A stretch of 64,000 nucleotides of DNA from Heterodera schachtii (lineage: Eukaryota > Nematoda > Chromadorea > Rhabditida > Heteroderidae): NCBI GenBank assembly GCA_023374025.1, contig SIJG01000006.1, positions 821,814 through 885,813 of the forward strand, written 5' to 3'. Of this stretch, positions 22,252 to 34,956 are shown piece by piece. The position numbers and the translations under genes are program-made. How positions within the stretch are numbered: position 1 is the stretch's first letter; each line of letters opens with the position of its first letter. The notes under the pieces were generated by a model. It saw nothing but the letters and a program-made list of their open reading frames with translations. It was not told the DNA's origin and ran no database searches.

Positions 22252-24994
22252 ATGGAGCCCCCCGCCAATTGTTTGAAGGTGAGAAAATTCTTTGTTTCCA
22301 AGATATGGGCATTGTTAAGCAAATTTGTGTAAATTGTAGGAGGTCATTTGTGGATTTGTGAATTTCAAGAAAATTATGCCAGCTTTTCTCGGCGGCCTCG
22401 GCATTTAAAAATTACAAAAAAAAATTAAATTGATTCGTCACCTTCGCCCCGATTTCCCAAATTTTCAGTCTGTCGCCACCGCACTGCACACGGAGGAGCG
22501 ACTGCGCGCGCTGCAGGACCGTTGCTGGGCATTGTGTTGGCACCACAGCGGCAAACTGTTGGCCTCCTGCGGCGAGGATTGCACGGTGAAAGTGTGGCAT
22601 TGCGTTGACACAGCGGCGATGGTGCCAATGTGCAGCAAAAGTGACGCCACCACTGATAGCGAAGGGAATGGCGACGGAAGTTGGGGGAGTACCGGCAACA
22701 CAACCAACACAAAGTTGGCGTTGTTGTGCACAATGCGCGGAGACCAAACACGATCCAGTCAGTTGGACAATTTAATCCATTTATTCCATTAGTTTTCGTG
22801 AAACGAAAATCTCGGATTTTATTGTAATCCAAAAAACGGGATAAAACAATTTGGGTGAGTTTTTGTCTCGTCCCCGGAATTTCCCATCAAATTTCACAGT
22901 TCGTTCGGTTGCCTTTTCGCCCTGCGGCCGTTTGTTGGCCTCGGCCAGCTTTGACGCCAGCATTGTTGTGTATGAGAAGCAGCAACAGCAGAGTGACGAC
23001 GGAGGCGGTGGTGGTGGCGGAGTGGTGGACTTTGAGGAATTGCATCGGTTGGAGGGGCACGAAAATGAGGTGAAATGTGTGGCGTTCTCCGCCAGCGGCG
23101 AACACTTGGCCACCTGCTCCCGGGACAAGTCGGTCTGGGTGTGGCAAGTCAGTTTTTCGTTCAATAAGGAAAATCAGATTGGAAAATTAACTATTTCTGC
23201 TTTTTGAATATAGAGACCGGTAGTCGAATCGGGATCCATTCGGGCTTTTTCAAAATCCTGGTCCCATATTTTCTGTAAATTTTCTGGTTTGTTGGTTTTG
23301 AAACCGTCCAAAAATTTTTGATTTGCTAAATGCATGCCCCCATTTTTGGTTATTTCCGAAATTCGCACAGATGGACGACGCTGGCGACTTCCAAGTGACC
23401 TCCATCCTGCAACATCACACTGCCGATGTGAAATTCGTGCTTTGGCATCCCCGCGAGGAACTGCTTGTCTCGGGCGGCTACGACGGCTCCGTCCGCTTTT
23501 ACGCTTCCGACGGCGAAGATTGGTGCACTGGCCATTCGGTGAATGGGTGGTGGTGGGCGGGAAGGGCAATGTAGACATACATATAAGTAACACATTTATG
23601 AAAAAATCTATAAACTTTAAAAAAATGTTTTAGGAAGTTTTGGGGTCACTGACCACCACGAATTTGCATCGGTTTCTTCCAATTCGGGACTCCGCACCCG
23701 AAATTTGAACTTCGCATTTTCATTTTTATTTAAAAACCGATTTAAATTCACGAAACAAATGATGAATAAAAAATCATTTAAATCGGGTACACCCCAAAAT
23801 ATCGCCGCCGGAATATCGCCGGCTGAAATATCGCCGAGACAAAATATCGCCGCAGAAATTTAAAAAGAAAATTTTTCAAACTTAGAAATTTTCAAGAAAA
23901 AAAAATTCTTAATCGTTGAAATTTTTTTTTGTGGAAATTTTTTCGAAAAAACAGCAATTTTCATAAAATTTCGAAAAAATCGCTGAAAACTTTTTCAAAA
24001 ATTTCTAAGGAATTTCCTAAGAATTTTTTAATGAAAAATTTCTAGGTTTGAAAAAAAAATTTAAATTTCTGCGGCTATATTTTGTCGCGGAGATATTTCA
24101 GCCGGCGATATTTTGTCGCGGCAATATTCCGGCGGCGATATTTTGTCCCGTCCCCTTTAAACCGTTTTAGAACAAAAATATGAAAATTAAAAATTGAATT
24201 TTCGACTTTCTGTTCCATTTGGGTTCGGAAGTGGGCAAAATGGGTGCCGGATTCATGGTCAGTGGCCCAAAATTAATTAAAACATGTTTAAATAACATTA
24301 AATTTTAGAATTTCTATTCAATGAAATGGGAGGCTTAATTACAGCATTACCGAAAAATTTTCTTTTATTTATAAATCCCACTGGCATTATTTTTGTCCAC
24401 CCAATTGGCAGATAAAAGACGCGCACGAAGAGACGGTTTGGTCGGCCTCTTTTGAGCCTATTTTGGGCGACCATTTGGCCACTGTTGGCACCGATCGGAC
24501 AATTCGGATTTGGAAGCGTTGTTGCACCTCATCATCGGCCACAAATGCACTGACTGATCAATGGCAAAAAGTGGTGGAGCATTCGTTGCTGCTCGCCACG
24601 CGTTGGCCCTTGTACACAGTGGCATGGAGCGATAGTGGAATTTTGGGTGCGTTTTTAATTGGAATTTAATTTTTTAAATGGTTATTTTTCAAATTTAGCG
24701 GTTGGCGGTGGCGATTGTTTTGTCCGGCTGTTCACGGTGGACCAGGAAATGTGCGCGTTGGTGCTACTCGTCGCGTTGCGCATGGACAGCGAAGTGAACT
24801 GTGTCAGCTGGCGACCCAACGCCGTGCCACCAAATGCTAAAACGGCCAAGGAATTGTCGGAGTGCCATTGTGCTGCTGCTCCCCTTGTGCCTCTTCGTCA
24901 GTTGGCAGTTGCGCTGGACAGCGGTCACATTCACCTGCTTCAACTCCTTCAAAAGAATGATGTTGCGGAAGCGGAGCAAAACGCATTGTCATAG
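22252..24994 (+). CDS. CIAO1: Cytosolic iron-sulfur assembly WD40 protein CIAO1
   Basis: CIAO1 is the WD40 subunit of the CIA targeting complex that hands Fe-S clusters to cytosolic and nuclear apoproteins. Six exons sum to exactly 420 codons: 22252-22278, 22469-22757, 22900-23147, 23371-23538, 24412-24646, 24699-24994. WD repeats visible: [120 protein letters not shown], then a last repeat ending SGHIHLLQL. The [12 protein letters not shown] block is typical of CIAO1. Human CIAO1 has 339 residues. The excess here comes from Ser/Asn/Gly loops between blades ([16 protein letters not shown]; a seven-Gly run). Intron 4 (870 bp) carries a fold-back element. COX19 follows 316 bp downstream. Confidence 0.92.
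23785..24160. mobile_element. Fold-back element with ATATCGCCG arms in CIAO1 intron 4
   Basis: The left arm (23,790-23,865) has AATATCGCCGCCGG, AATATCGCCGGCTG and AATATCGCCGAGAC units ending in GCAGAAATTTA. The right arm (24,060-24,150) is the inverse, TAAATTTCTGCGG to CCGGCGGCGATATTTTGTC. The core is AT-rich and itself imperfectly palindromic. Non-coding. Confidence 0.75.
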
Positions 24995-25310
24995 AAAAAT
25001 ATTTGTTTTCATTTTTTGTTTTGTTTCCATTGTCTATTGTTGAAATTTGCATATTTTATTCAAAATTCAACAAATTTATTAGGTTTTTGAAAATAATTTG
25101 TGCTGCTTTATTGTTTTCCCTACATTCACTTTTTTGTCAAATGGTTGCTGAACCCAATAAATGGATAACCAAAATAACTAACACATGATCATAAATTCAA
25201 TCGTAAGGATTTATTGAAATTTCAAAATCGCGAATATTTTTTAATTAGCTCAAAAAAACAACATTAAAATTTATTTCTATTGTTTTTTGCCTAAGGCACT
25301 GAATTATCCC

Positions 25311-25821
25311 ATGCAATCTCCGCTCACATCGCCACTTGCTCAAAACGCTGCAGCGACACCGCCCTTAAAGGGCTCTTTCCCACTTGATTATCAGCAGGCG
25401 GGCATTTGACTGATTAACTAATTGCTTTGTATTTTGCGGGATAATTAGCTAATTACCATAATGGGAACGGGCCGACCGATTAGGACCATTCATTGTGCAT
25501 TAAGTCCGATGTTTTCCCTGATTTATTTTAGGTCTGTCACCTGGAGATGCTGCAGTATTTGTGCTGTTTGAAGGTGGCGGGAATCAATTTCCACTTTTTT
25601 AAATTAATTGCAAATTCCCTTTCCCCAGGAAAAGGACTGGACAGAATTCGGAGTGCCGGGACCGCGCGTTTGGCTACTTCAAATGCCGCATGGACAACGG
25701 ACTGATGGACCGGGACGAATGGCCAAAGTTGGGCTTCAAAGACCTCGCAGAACAACAACAACAACAACAGCAGCGGGAGGAGGAGGAGAAGGCGGTGGTG
25801 GCGACGGAATTACAGCGATAG
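25311..25821 (+). CDS. COX19: Twin CX9C protein COX19
   Basis: COX19 is a small intermembrane-space protein that supports copper delivery to cytochrome c oxidase. Three exons give 101 codons: 25311-25397, 25532-25573, 25645-25821. The N-terminus has the COX19 signature PLKGSFPLDYQQ. The first CX9C is CHLEMLQYLCC and the second is ECRDRAFGYFKC, followed by RMDNGLMDRDEWPKLGFKDL, which parallels the human C-terminal RMERKLM...EKLGFGDL. A Gln run and an acidic tail follow. Exon 1 can only be joined by a GC donor (CAG|GCGGGC), because a stop follows in frame. Exon 3 must start at ACAG|AATTCG to keep frame, not at the earlier CCCCAG. Confidence 0.88.
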
Positions 25822-26372
25822 AAATTATTTCATCCATTTTTCTGTTTTGAGACGAATCATAGAAAAAAAAATTGTTTTAATATCTATTCAAATTACAATA
25901 TAAATAAGGCCCGAAACATTTTTTAATATAATTTAAAAATTAAGAATAATTGAATTTAAATTTAAAATATAAACAAAAAAAACTTTTGATGTCTGCCATT
26001 TTTTTCGATTCGGTGACTGATCGCTTTTTGATAGTCAAGCAAATAAACAACAATTAGGAAATATTCACTCCATGAGTCAAATGCAACAAAAATTGATAAA
26101 TACGCACATAAAATGATGGAAGAGAATGGATGAATTATTCATTCTTAGGATGAATGATGGGTATATATAAATTGGTCCGGGAAATATTCTCTTCCATTTA
26201 AAATAAGCGATCGATCACATCATCCAAATCGATGGGTTGGAAAATCCGACCTATTTTTTAATAAAAATTTAAAAATCTGCCATTTGATTGAATGTACAAA
26301 ATTCGGACTTTCCTTTTTTTGTCCATCACAAATCACTTCACTCACTGATCAATTCTCCCGGCTCTCCTTCCT
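25822..26372. other. Convergent intergenic region, AT-rich
   Basis: This lies between the COX19 stop and the stop of the minus-strand channel gene. It holds AT-rich sequence with several poly-A-signal-like words and no coding potential. Confidence 0.5.
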
Positions 26373-29300
26373 TCATACGATATTAACTTCGTCCACGGAG
26401 CTCAGCTCGCTGAGATAATAGCCCCAATAACTGTGAGCAATTAAATCAGCAATTAGTAATTACCGTATGATAAAAGGGGTAGTTTGGTACTGTACATTTT
26501 AATGTGTAACACAAAAAACTGTTAAATGATCGCTTCTTACCCAAAGTTGAAGATGAAGTAAGCAGTTGGGAAGAAAATGGCACTGAATTTACCAATTAAA
26601 ATTATGTTTAAAAACTAAAATAAGCGCGAATTTCGGCTTTTCTCTTCACTTTAGCAATTACGGCAATTTCTAAAAAGAAGCCGGAAAAAGGCGGGGTCAT
26701 CCCCTTAAGGGAAATTGTCAGCTAACCAGACACTTTTTTAATGGCAAAATTGCCACTCAATTTTCCTGGCACTCTTTGTCAGGGAGGGGTGGGGAGCGTC
26801 CACTCAAAAAACTTGCCGCCGGCGCCGCGTCATAATGTATTAGCCAATTGGCGACTGTTGGACGATTCATCGGACCACCGACAGACCTGTATTTGTCCAC
26901 CTGTTCCGGCGTTATGCTCTTCACCGAGCGACAGATAGCACGCACAAATTGACGCGGTCCGCACCGCCTTGGGCGCTCGCCGCGCGTTCTGCTGACGCTG
27001 CGCTCGTGGAGCATTTGCCGCGGAACCATGCGAAGGTTGGGCATCGGCGGTGTTGGCATTGCTTGCTGCTGGGACTCGGTGCCGAACGCCGGAGGGTATT
27101 GATCAACGCCTGCAGCAAAAGAAGTGCGGAAACTCGTGCCATAATTATGCCGGATTTTCAATTTTCCTCCTCCACTAATTTTGGCACAAAAATTACTAAA
27201 CGCCGCTCCGAGTGAGTGCTGCGCATTGTGTTGGTGGTCGATGCTGGACGGGTGCCGAAAGTCCGCCAAATGTGCCAAGGACGGAGTCATGGGCCTGAGT
27301 TGGTGCAGCGGTGAGCCGTCCGACGGACGCGGCGACGAGGAGACACTGTTCGGCGCGAAGGAGGGGCGCGAGCGGCGCCGGAAGTCGCCGAGCGTTTTCT
27401 GAGAACGGACCGATCGAATGAAAATGAGGGCAATCATATTTGAGCTGATCAAAAGAAGCGATTGTCCTACGTAAACTGTTCATGATCAGAATACGGAAGT
27501 ATAGAATTATTATCAAAATGTTGAACCATTATCAGTTGCTCAACTGATATCTGAGTTGGAAACATTGGGCCACAGGCCATAGGCAGAAAAATTTCGGAGG
27601 AGGAATTTTTTTCTTCATTTTTTTTTGCTCTTCGGTCAAAAGTTTTTTTCTCCAATGTTTTTAAAATTTTCAGCGCCGAGAAAAAAAAAGAAACAAGAAT
27701 CTGTAGTTTTTCGGTAAAAAAGGACCAATTTAGCCATTTGTTAGGCGCCGTCGGGTTAAGAAAACTGATTAGATCTTCCAAAAAAAATTGCCCATTTTCT
27801 TCAAAATGTTTCATTTTTCATTTCGGAAGGGGGGGGGGCAATTCCCCCGTCTTCCATCCCTGGCTACGGATCTGCTGTGCGGTGATCAACTTGATCAGCT
27901 TATCAAATTGGTCAGAAAAGGCGATGTCGCTCCTTTTTTTCTACTTAATGCATCATTAAACTGATCAGACTTTTCACTGTGTTTAATTTAAAGTGCTATT
28001 TCTACTGATAATGACTAGCTGATCTGACCGTTTGTGCTGCTGTTACGCTGTTCGGCGCTTCTGTGCGGCTGTTCGTTCTGTTCAGTGTGCACTGTCTGTC
28101 CACCCAAAACTGTAAAAGCAATGGCACGAAAATGAATTCCCATTCCAATGCCATCAGTGATTCGATCAGACCACCTCTGATCAGCTTCATCAGTTCTATA
28201 CCTTTCTTTGGGCTTTCCCTCGTTTTAAATCAGAAAACTTTTGCTGGGTTTTAGAATGCGCGCTTATTTTCTTGGAGTTTAAAATGGTATCAATTTTCCG
28301 GAATATAAATTTTGCCCGGATTTTAAAAATAAAGCCAATACTTTTGTTTTTTTTTTTTTATTGTTTTTTACACTCTTTTCAATTTTGCCATTTCTGCTTC
28401 TGCTGTTGCCCACCTGTTTGAGCCCAACTCGTGGGCTCGGCATCTCCTTCCAGTCCATTTCGTCGTCGTATTCGCCTCCCCTCTGCTGGTGCCACCTTTT
28501 TGTCCCACCGGTGCCGCCGCTGCGTCGCGTGCCTCCGCCCGAGTTGCCGTCGTTGCGCGACATGAACCCGACCACGGCAAGTTCAAGCAGTGACAGGAAG
28601 ATGAACATCATGCTAATTTGGAAAAATGGGGAGAATACAGGTAAAGGAAGTGCCGAATAACAGGAATTTTGGAACTCCCAATTCCGACACAAATCTCCGG
28701 AAAAGCGGCAGAAAATTCGGCGGATTTGGGCTGTTTGTATTTAAAGTTTACCCAGAAAGCATCCACACGTCGATTGCTTTGATGTAAGAGACCCGGGGAA
28801 GATTCCTAAAAAATAAAAAAATTTTGAAAGATTTTTTTAATTAAAAATAAATTACTAACCGAATAATACTACCGAATTGGAAAGTCATGGCTAAAACCAG
28901 AGACAAAGGCTTGTTAGTGTAAAGCAACAAATTCATTAAAAATTGACCCAGAAGTGAATTGACGCCGAGCATTGTCCGTGCCGGAATTGCCCTTAAATGG
29001 GAAAATTGCAAATTTAATTTAAACATCGGAAAATTTCAAATTGATATTTTTATTAAATTTACCTCGAGCCAAGGTAAAAGGAAATCCAGGAGATGAAGAT
29101 GGTCACGTAACTGTTGTGGAAATAGGACGATAATGTGAACAAAAATAATATTTTTTACGAAAACGAACGTTGGGATGTAACCTTAAAAATGGGAAGGAAG
29201 AAATTTTAATTATTTTTATTAAAATGATTTAATTATTAAAATAAAAAAATGAAAAATAATATTAAAAATTCAGTTGAACAAATTTTGCAAAAAAGAGTAA

Positions 29301-31158
29301 AAATTTTGCTTGAAAAATAATTATGTTTAAAATAATTTTCATTAAAATAAAAATAATTCGATAAATAATATTTTAATAAAATTTAGTAAAAAAAAATAAA
29401 TAAGAATTTGCCTTGCAAAATGTACCATCCGTAGCGGCGCTTGAAAACAAATGCGACGGTCAGCTCATCCCACCAGCCAATAAAAACAAATTAATAAAAC
29501 AAAATCGGTAACTGTTTTAATGTGCTTGCCTGCTGGGTAAATCTGAACATTAAATTAAATTCATTTTTTTTTTAATTTTTTGCCAAATTCGTAAAAAATA
29601 TTCCGACCAAAAGCCCTAATTAATTAATTAATTAATTATGCATTTTTTGGTTTATTTTGCCTGTTCTATGGCAATGACACTGAAATTGATGAGCACAAAG
29701 TCGGGCAATTCAATTTGTTTGAGCAACATCACTAAAAACAATTATTTAATTAAAATAGTAAAATTAAAAAAGCATTTTTATTGCCTGGATAAGGCTGATT
29801 CCACTCCATACGCACTTCGCCAATGTTGTAATTGAAGCTATTTGAAAAAGCAATTAAGAATAACACCCAATTAAGGAAAGGAATTTTTATTTTTGACAGA
29901 GGCAAAATTTAATCGGAAATTTTTAAGCGAAATTAAAATTAATAATTAAAAAAAAATATTTTTAAAAACAAATAAACTTACGACTCAAAGGTCAGAAAGC
30001 ACTTTTGTTGGTCAAATGGAAACCTTAAAATAACAATAAAATAATAATGGAAATGATTTAAAAATGCATTTTCGAAAACCTTTTCAAATTCATATCGCAT
30101 GGCCCCGTCACTTTCATGCGATAATTTGTCCAAATGGTCGAATTTGAGAAAATCATCAGAAAAATATTTCTAAATTTTTTGAAAACCAGGCATTTAATGT
30201 TTCAAATTCCCTTTCAAATGGATTTTCTTGCCTGAAGGGACTTTCGTGGATTTGCGCCATTTTGGAGTTAATAAAGCCTTAGGGGACAGAAAATCACAAA
30301 ATGAATGTGCTTTTGTGTGTTTAGGTACTGTACATGTGTTGGGAATCCACAGCTTCTGTAGCACTTTGTCGTCAAAGGAAATATTCGTTTTGCAGGGATT
30401 CTGAAATTGTAAATTTAAAAATGTTAAATTAATTTAATTTTGCCAAATTGCCGACCATATAATCAAAAGTCAGTGCCGGGTCCTCCCAGAATTCGTTTAT
30501 GTACAAATCTGAAGTTTAACATTTAATTTTTAGGTTTTGTCTTTTACATTTTTGGCCATTTGGGCGGAATGCGAAGACACAAAAATAATAATTTTAAATA
30601 TTTTGCCGAACATTAAAAAACAAATTAAATAATTAATTTTGTTTTTAAATATTCTCTTCGAAATATATTTACATATTTAAATAAATCTTGCACATCATAT
30701 AACCGGGAAAAGAACAAATTTTTTATTTTTTAAAGAGTCAAAAAATCATTTTAAATGCATAAAATAATTAAAAAATAAAATAATTTTGTTATTTTAAAAT
30801 ATTGTCCACCAATTTCAAAGTCCTGGGTGAGTTCGCTGACCGCGGTCACTTCCTGGACCCACATGTCCACCCGTACATGGACCGGATAGGAGGGAATGTA
30901 ATGCTAAAAAATGACAAATTCCAATCAAAAAATCCATTAGTTAATCCCCTAATCGCTTTGTTTTGTTGCCTTATTGTACGAATCCTTGAGCAAATTGTCG
31001 ATCACTTCTGTGTCGTTGGCACACGCGTGGCGCGAGGAAAATGCCGGATTATGGGAGGGCGGCAATTTGCCAAAGCCGCCGTAGGAACTGAGCAATTCGG
31101 TCAGAAAGGAGACGATCATCCAGCCCGGATGACTCATCTTAACACCAATGTTCGGCAT
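26373..31158 (-). CDS. Cys-loop ligand-gated anion channel subunit (ACC/LGC-type)
   Basis: A pentameric receptor subunit in neuronal or muscle membrane. Exon pieces read in order on the minus strand: N-terminus 30970-31158 (hydrophobic leader, [20 protein letters not shown]); 30810-30903 ([20 protein letters not shown] then DFEI); 30456-30508 ([17 protein letters not shown]); about 30330-30400 ([20 protein letters not shown]); about 30230-30275; then [16 protein letters not shown] and RFPFDQQKC, giving a Cys-loop with 13 residues between cysteines. TM1 follows [20 protein letters not shown], then [12 protein letters not shown]2 is [19 protein letters not shown], and the PAR motif marks anion selectivity. 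TM3 is in [21 protein letters not shown] long Gly/Ser/Arg-rich loop (exon about 28,490-28,610 and 26,905-27,412) precedes TM4, [18 protein letters not shown], ending SSVDEVNIV. Many introns start with GC. The ligand is unknown; acetylcholine- or amine-gated chloride channels are closest by eye. Confidence 0.9.
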
Positions 31159-34100
31159 TGGCAAACAAAAAAGGACTGAAATGCCAAATTGGCATAAATT
31201 AAATTTTAAATGCTTTTGTTTTTTGAATAAATCAAAGGCATAAGGTGAAAAAAATTCAGCTTCCGAGTAAGTTAGATTTTTGTGTATTTTAGATAAACTA
31301 ACTTCAATTGAATTATAAAAATTTTTTTTGGATTTTTAGCTTTTCTAAATTTCGGTTTATTAAATATTTAAATTTGAAATTTGACCCCAATTTCCCTCTG
31401 TTGGCCACCGGATGAGTTTTGCTTACCCTTAAGATGGAAGTGCCTCTTCTGATGGGAGGGATCATTTTGAGGGCACAAAATTTCGTGGGAAACCGTAAAA
31501 CCCTTCGGCGTCAAAAAATGCTTCTCCTCCTCCGTTCAATAGTTTGCCCTGAGGCAAAAACAACAATAAAAAAGCTTTTGGGCACGAGGGAAAAAAGTTT
31601 GGGAGGGCGGCGGACTTTTGAATAATTTAGGCCACGTGCTCTGCTGCCCGGGGGACGTCCTCACCAATTTGGAAGCAGCAGCAAATTTCGTTACACACCC
31701 CAAAAGGTGGGGAAAAGGCACAAAAGGCGGAGGGAAGGGAAAGGAGGAGAAGCCGTGATTATAAGCATAAGCATTGATTGAGACAAGAAAATAAAGCGGG
31801 GAGGGGTCATTAGCAAGTAATAAGGCGATTAGGTGCGATTCCCGAGAGTCTCTCTTTTTCGTTCGGTTCTAATTTCGGCACGGAAAATTCTTTTTGTGCC
31901 GTTTCTGTTTCGACTCCTCTTGAGCTAACCTTTCACAATCAATCTCGAGCTTCGTTGAGTCTCAACCAGAAATTTTTAAAAGGGATTTTTGGTTAATCAA
32001 ACGCATGGATCAATGAAAGAATTAATTATTTAACAGAGTTTAGAGCCCGAAAGCTAAGAAAAACGGTAGGCATTTGTGGTTAATTAAACCCAATATGTAT
32101 ATTGGTCTCAATTTAAATAAAAATAAATTAAATAAAAATAAATAAATTAATTAAAATCGCCCCACTCACTCTTAGCATCTGAATTGATCAGTTTGGCCAG
32201 TCTCCTCCTCCTCCTCCGTCTGTTTGAGAGTAAAATTTTTCAAATTTTCAAAATTTTATAACCGTTAGCTTTCTCTGCTGTGTCTATTTTGTCCAATTCT
32301 TTCGTCACTGTTTTGTTCAGCGCATTTTGCATGGGTTGACAAAACGTAAAATAACAAATTGCGCTTAATTCTGTCGTCGTTTTGCCATTCGGCGTTTTTT
32401 TTCTCGTCAAAAGTGCGCGGCAAAAAAAAACAGAGAAGAATTGTGCCGTGCCCTCTCAGCTGCGCCCGCCCGGCACAAAATCGGATTTCGGCATTTGCGT
32501 CTTCATGCCCTTAAGGCAGCGGCTAATGATTTTGTGATTTCTTTTCGTTTGTGCCGTCGTCGCCGCAGGGCAAAATTCAATTTGGCGCACTGTTGTTCAT
32601 CACAGAAAGAGTGTCAGCAGCTTTTCATACGGATGAATGGGCTAAGAGGCGCATTAAACGATTTTTTTTTTGGAAATTTAGCTGACTAATTTCGAAACAC
32701 TGAGAGATAATCGTTGAAAACATTGGGACGGAGGAAAAAGAGGAGAGAATTTATGGGAAAAGCCGAAATGGCCAATGTCGCCGGAGGCGTAATTATTTTG
32801 CATAATTAGTCGCATTATTTTGTGCTCGCAAGAATCGCATTGAGGAGAGGCTTTTCGGAAAAAGGCCAAAAATGAGAAAAACGAAAATAAAAAAATTTAT
32901 TATTTAAATGTCTGTCATTAAAATCGAATAAATATTTTTCCGCTTGGATTTAATTAAGCATTTCTCCTCCTTTCAAGCACATTTATTCCAATCATTGCTT
33001 TTCCATCCCATGGGAAATTTTTAATTATTTTTTAAAATTAATATTATATCGCCCGAGGCAATTTCCGGGCATATCTTAAAACTAATGATGCGCGAAAATA
33101 ATGAAAATGGCATCATAATTAAGTGAATCGTTCATTTGTCAGTTACACCAAAAGCATTAAAAAAATAAAATTTTCAGCAATTAAGCCTAATAATTGGTAT
33201 TGGCAAATCGGAAAATGCGAAAGATTAATCACAAAAATATGATTTTTTTGAATGATCATTGCGTTGTTTTTATCAAAATAGGCCGCCCCTTTCCCCGCCC
33301 CCTAATTTTGAGGAACGCAATTTGTCATTTAATTTGCATAAAAGAGGGTAATTAAAAATTATTGGGCGGCGAGTGCCTTTAGGGAGGGGGGGGGGGCGTA
33401 AATGTCCATTTTTGTTGCTTTTGTGACAAGAAGGCATTCTTGGGGGTTTAGGGACAACGGCATCAACAGCAGATGATGATGGATGAAGCTGAAGAGGGGA
33501 GTGGGGAAGGACTTCCCCTTAGCCACCCCGGAGGGGTGGAGGACATCCGCCTAAGGGGATAGATGGCATTTTGGGCAGGGGAGGAGGGGGGACATCGGGA
33601 GAGCGGCACAGCCAAAGCGCAAACAAACAAAACGCACATTTTGGCGGCATTTTGTGTGTGTGTGCCATCAGTAGTCGTTTATGCTCTCGAGCAACAAATT
33701 ATCTGTTTGTGTGCGCCGCCAGTCCCACCCCCGGGGCATGGCGAGAAGACGGCATTAAGCATGAACAGATGTTTATCGACACATTCAATCTACGCATTCT
33801 GCTGTACACACAATGTGTGGCAACATGGAATAGGCAACATTCAAATGAAAAAGCACAATTTAAAAAGCAAATTTAACAGCCGCTTTTTGGCATTTTAATT
33901 TTTTTTTATACAAAATTCGAAAGTATCCCACTTTTGGCCATCTGTTTCATCAGTCTCTCCTTCCGCCTCTTCTCGGGTTTAGCTTCATCAACAGATTCAA
34001 TTTCGCAGCGAATGTCGGCACTTTTGACCAGAAAAGCTGTTTTGCTGTGCTTTCACTGATGTGCCAAATTCAATAAGCGTTTTGCGACAAAAATGGAAGA

Positions 34101-34956
34101 GCAGCAGAATAAGTCCTCCCCCCCCCCCCTCTCTCTCTCCCTTTGCTCCCACTTTTTTTGGGGGGGGGGGGGGTGCGGCGTTGTCACTCGCGGCACATAA
34201 TTCAATTTTCACGCGGAACTTTGCTTTGCTACCACCGCCGTTTGTGTCAAAAGTGTTGGACGATGGACAACCGCGGCCCCTTTTTATGAACTCAAGCAGA
34301 CAACAAAAAGTCTGCTGATTGACCACGGCTTTTTCTGTGGCATTTAATAAACGGATGGAAAAAAATACATTTTGTGATAAAGGAGTGATACGAAATTCAA
34401 TTTAAGGGTGAATGGAGTGAAATTCAATTTAAATGATTGAATAAAGTAATTAAAATAAAAATTCACATTAAAAAAATTTGTAAATTGAAAAATAAAAAGA
34501 ACAGAAACAAAATGGAACTGAAAAAATATTCAAAGCAGATTAGTGAAGAATTTTAAGAGATTACATAACAGCTTAAAAACTGCAGCCATGAATAGTCGAG
34601 ACCAAAATTTTGACATAAGTTTTGAGATGAATAAAGACATTATAAATTCGTACCCGGAGAAAAATTATTCGAACGGATCAGGAGTCAATTAACTGAGGTG
34701 GATTTCCAATGGAATATTTTATTCTCTAAAATTAATTTCTTTTTAAAAAACGAACTGCGAGCAGTTTGGGTAAATTTTAAATTTAATAAATTATATTTGG
34801 CGTAATAATTATTATTAAAATTGTCACCAAATAAATAGCTTAATTTATGCTTCATCTTTATTATGATGAAACTTTTGCTTCTCCTTTCCTCACATCTTTT
34901 CCCAATTTGCGTTGTTCATTTTTCTTAATTTGTGATTTCATTTTACGTTTTTTCCG
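31159..34956. other. 3.8-kb gene-free region between divergent genes
   Basis: This separates the 5' end of the channel gene (minus) from TRABD (plus) and should contain both promoters. Poly-G or poly-C tracts lie at 33,383-33,395, 34,120-34,130 and 34,158-34,172. Open frames seen at 32.4, 33.6 and 34.1 kb are short, overlap on both strands and show no domain, so no gene is called. Confidence 0.45.

Noticed and set aside
31419..33898. Several 60-125 codon frames upstream of TRABD
   Set aside because: No domain, overlapping on both strands, no splice partners, atypical amino-acid make-up.
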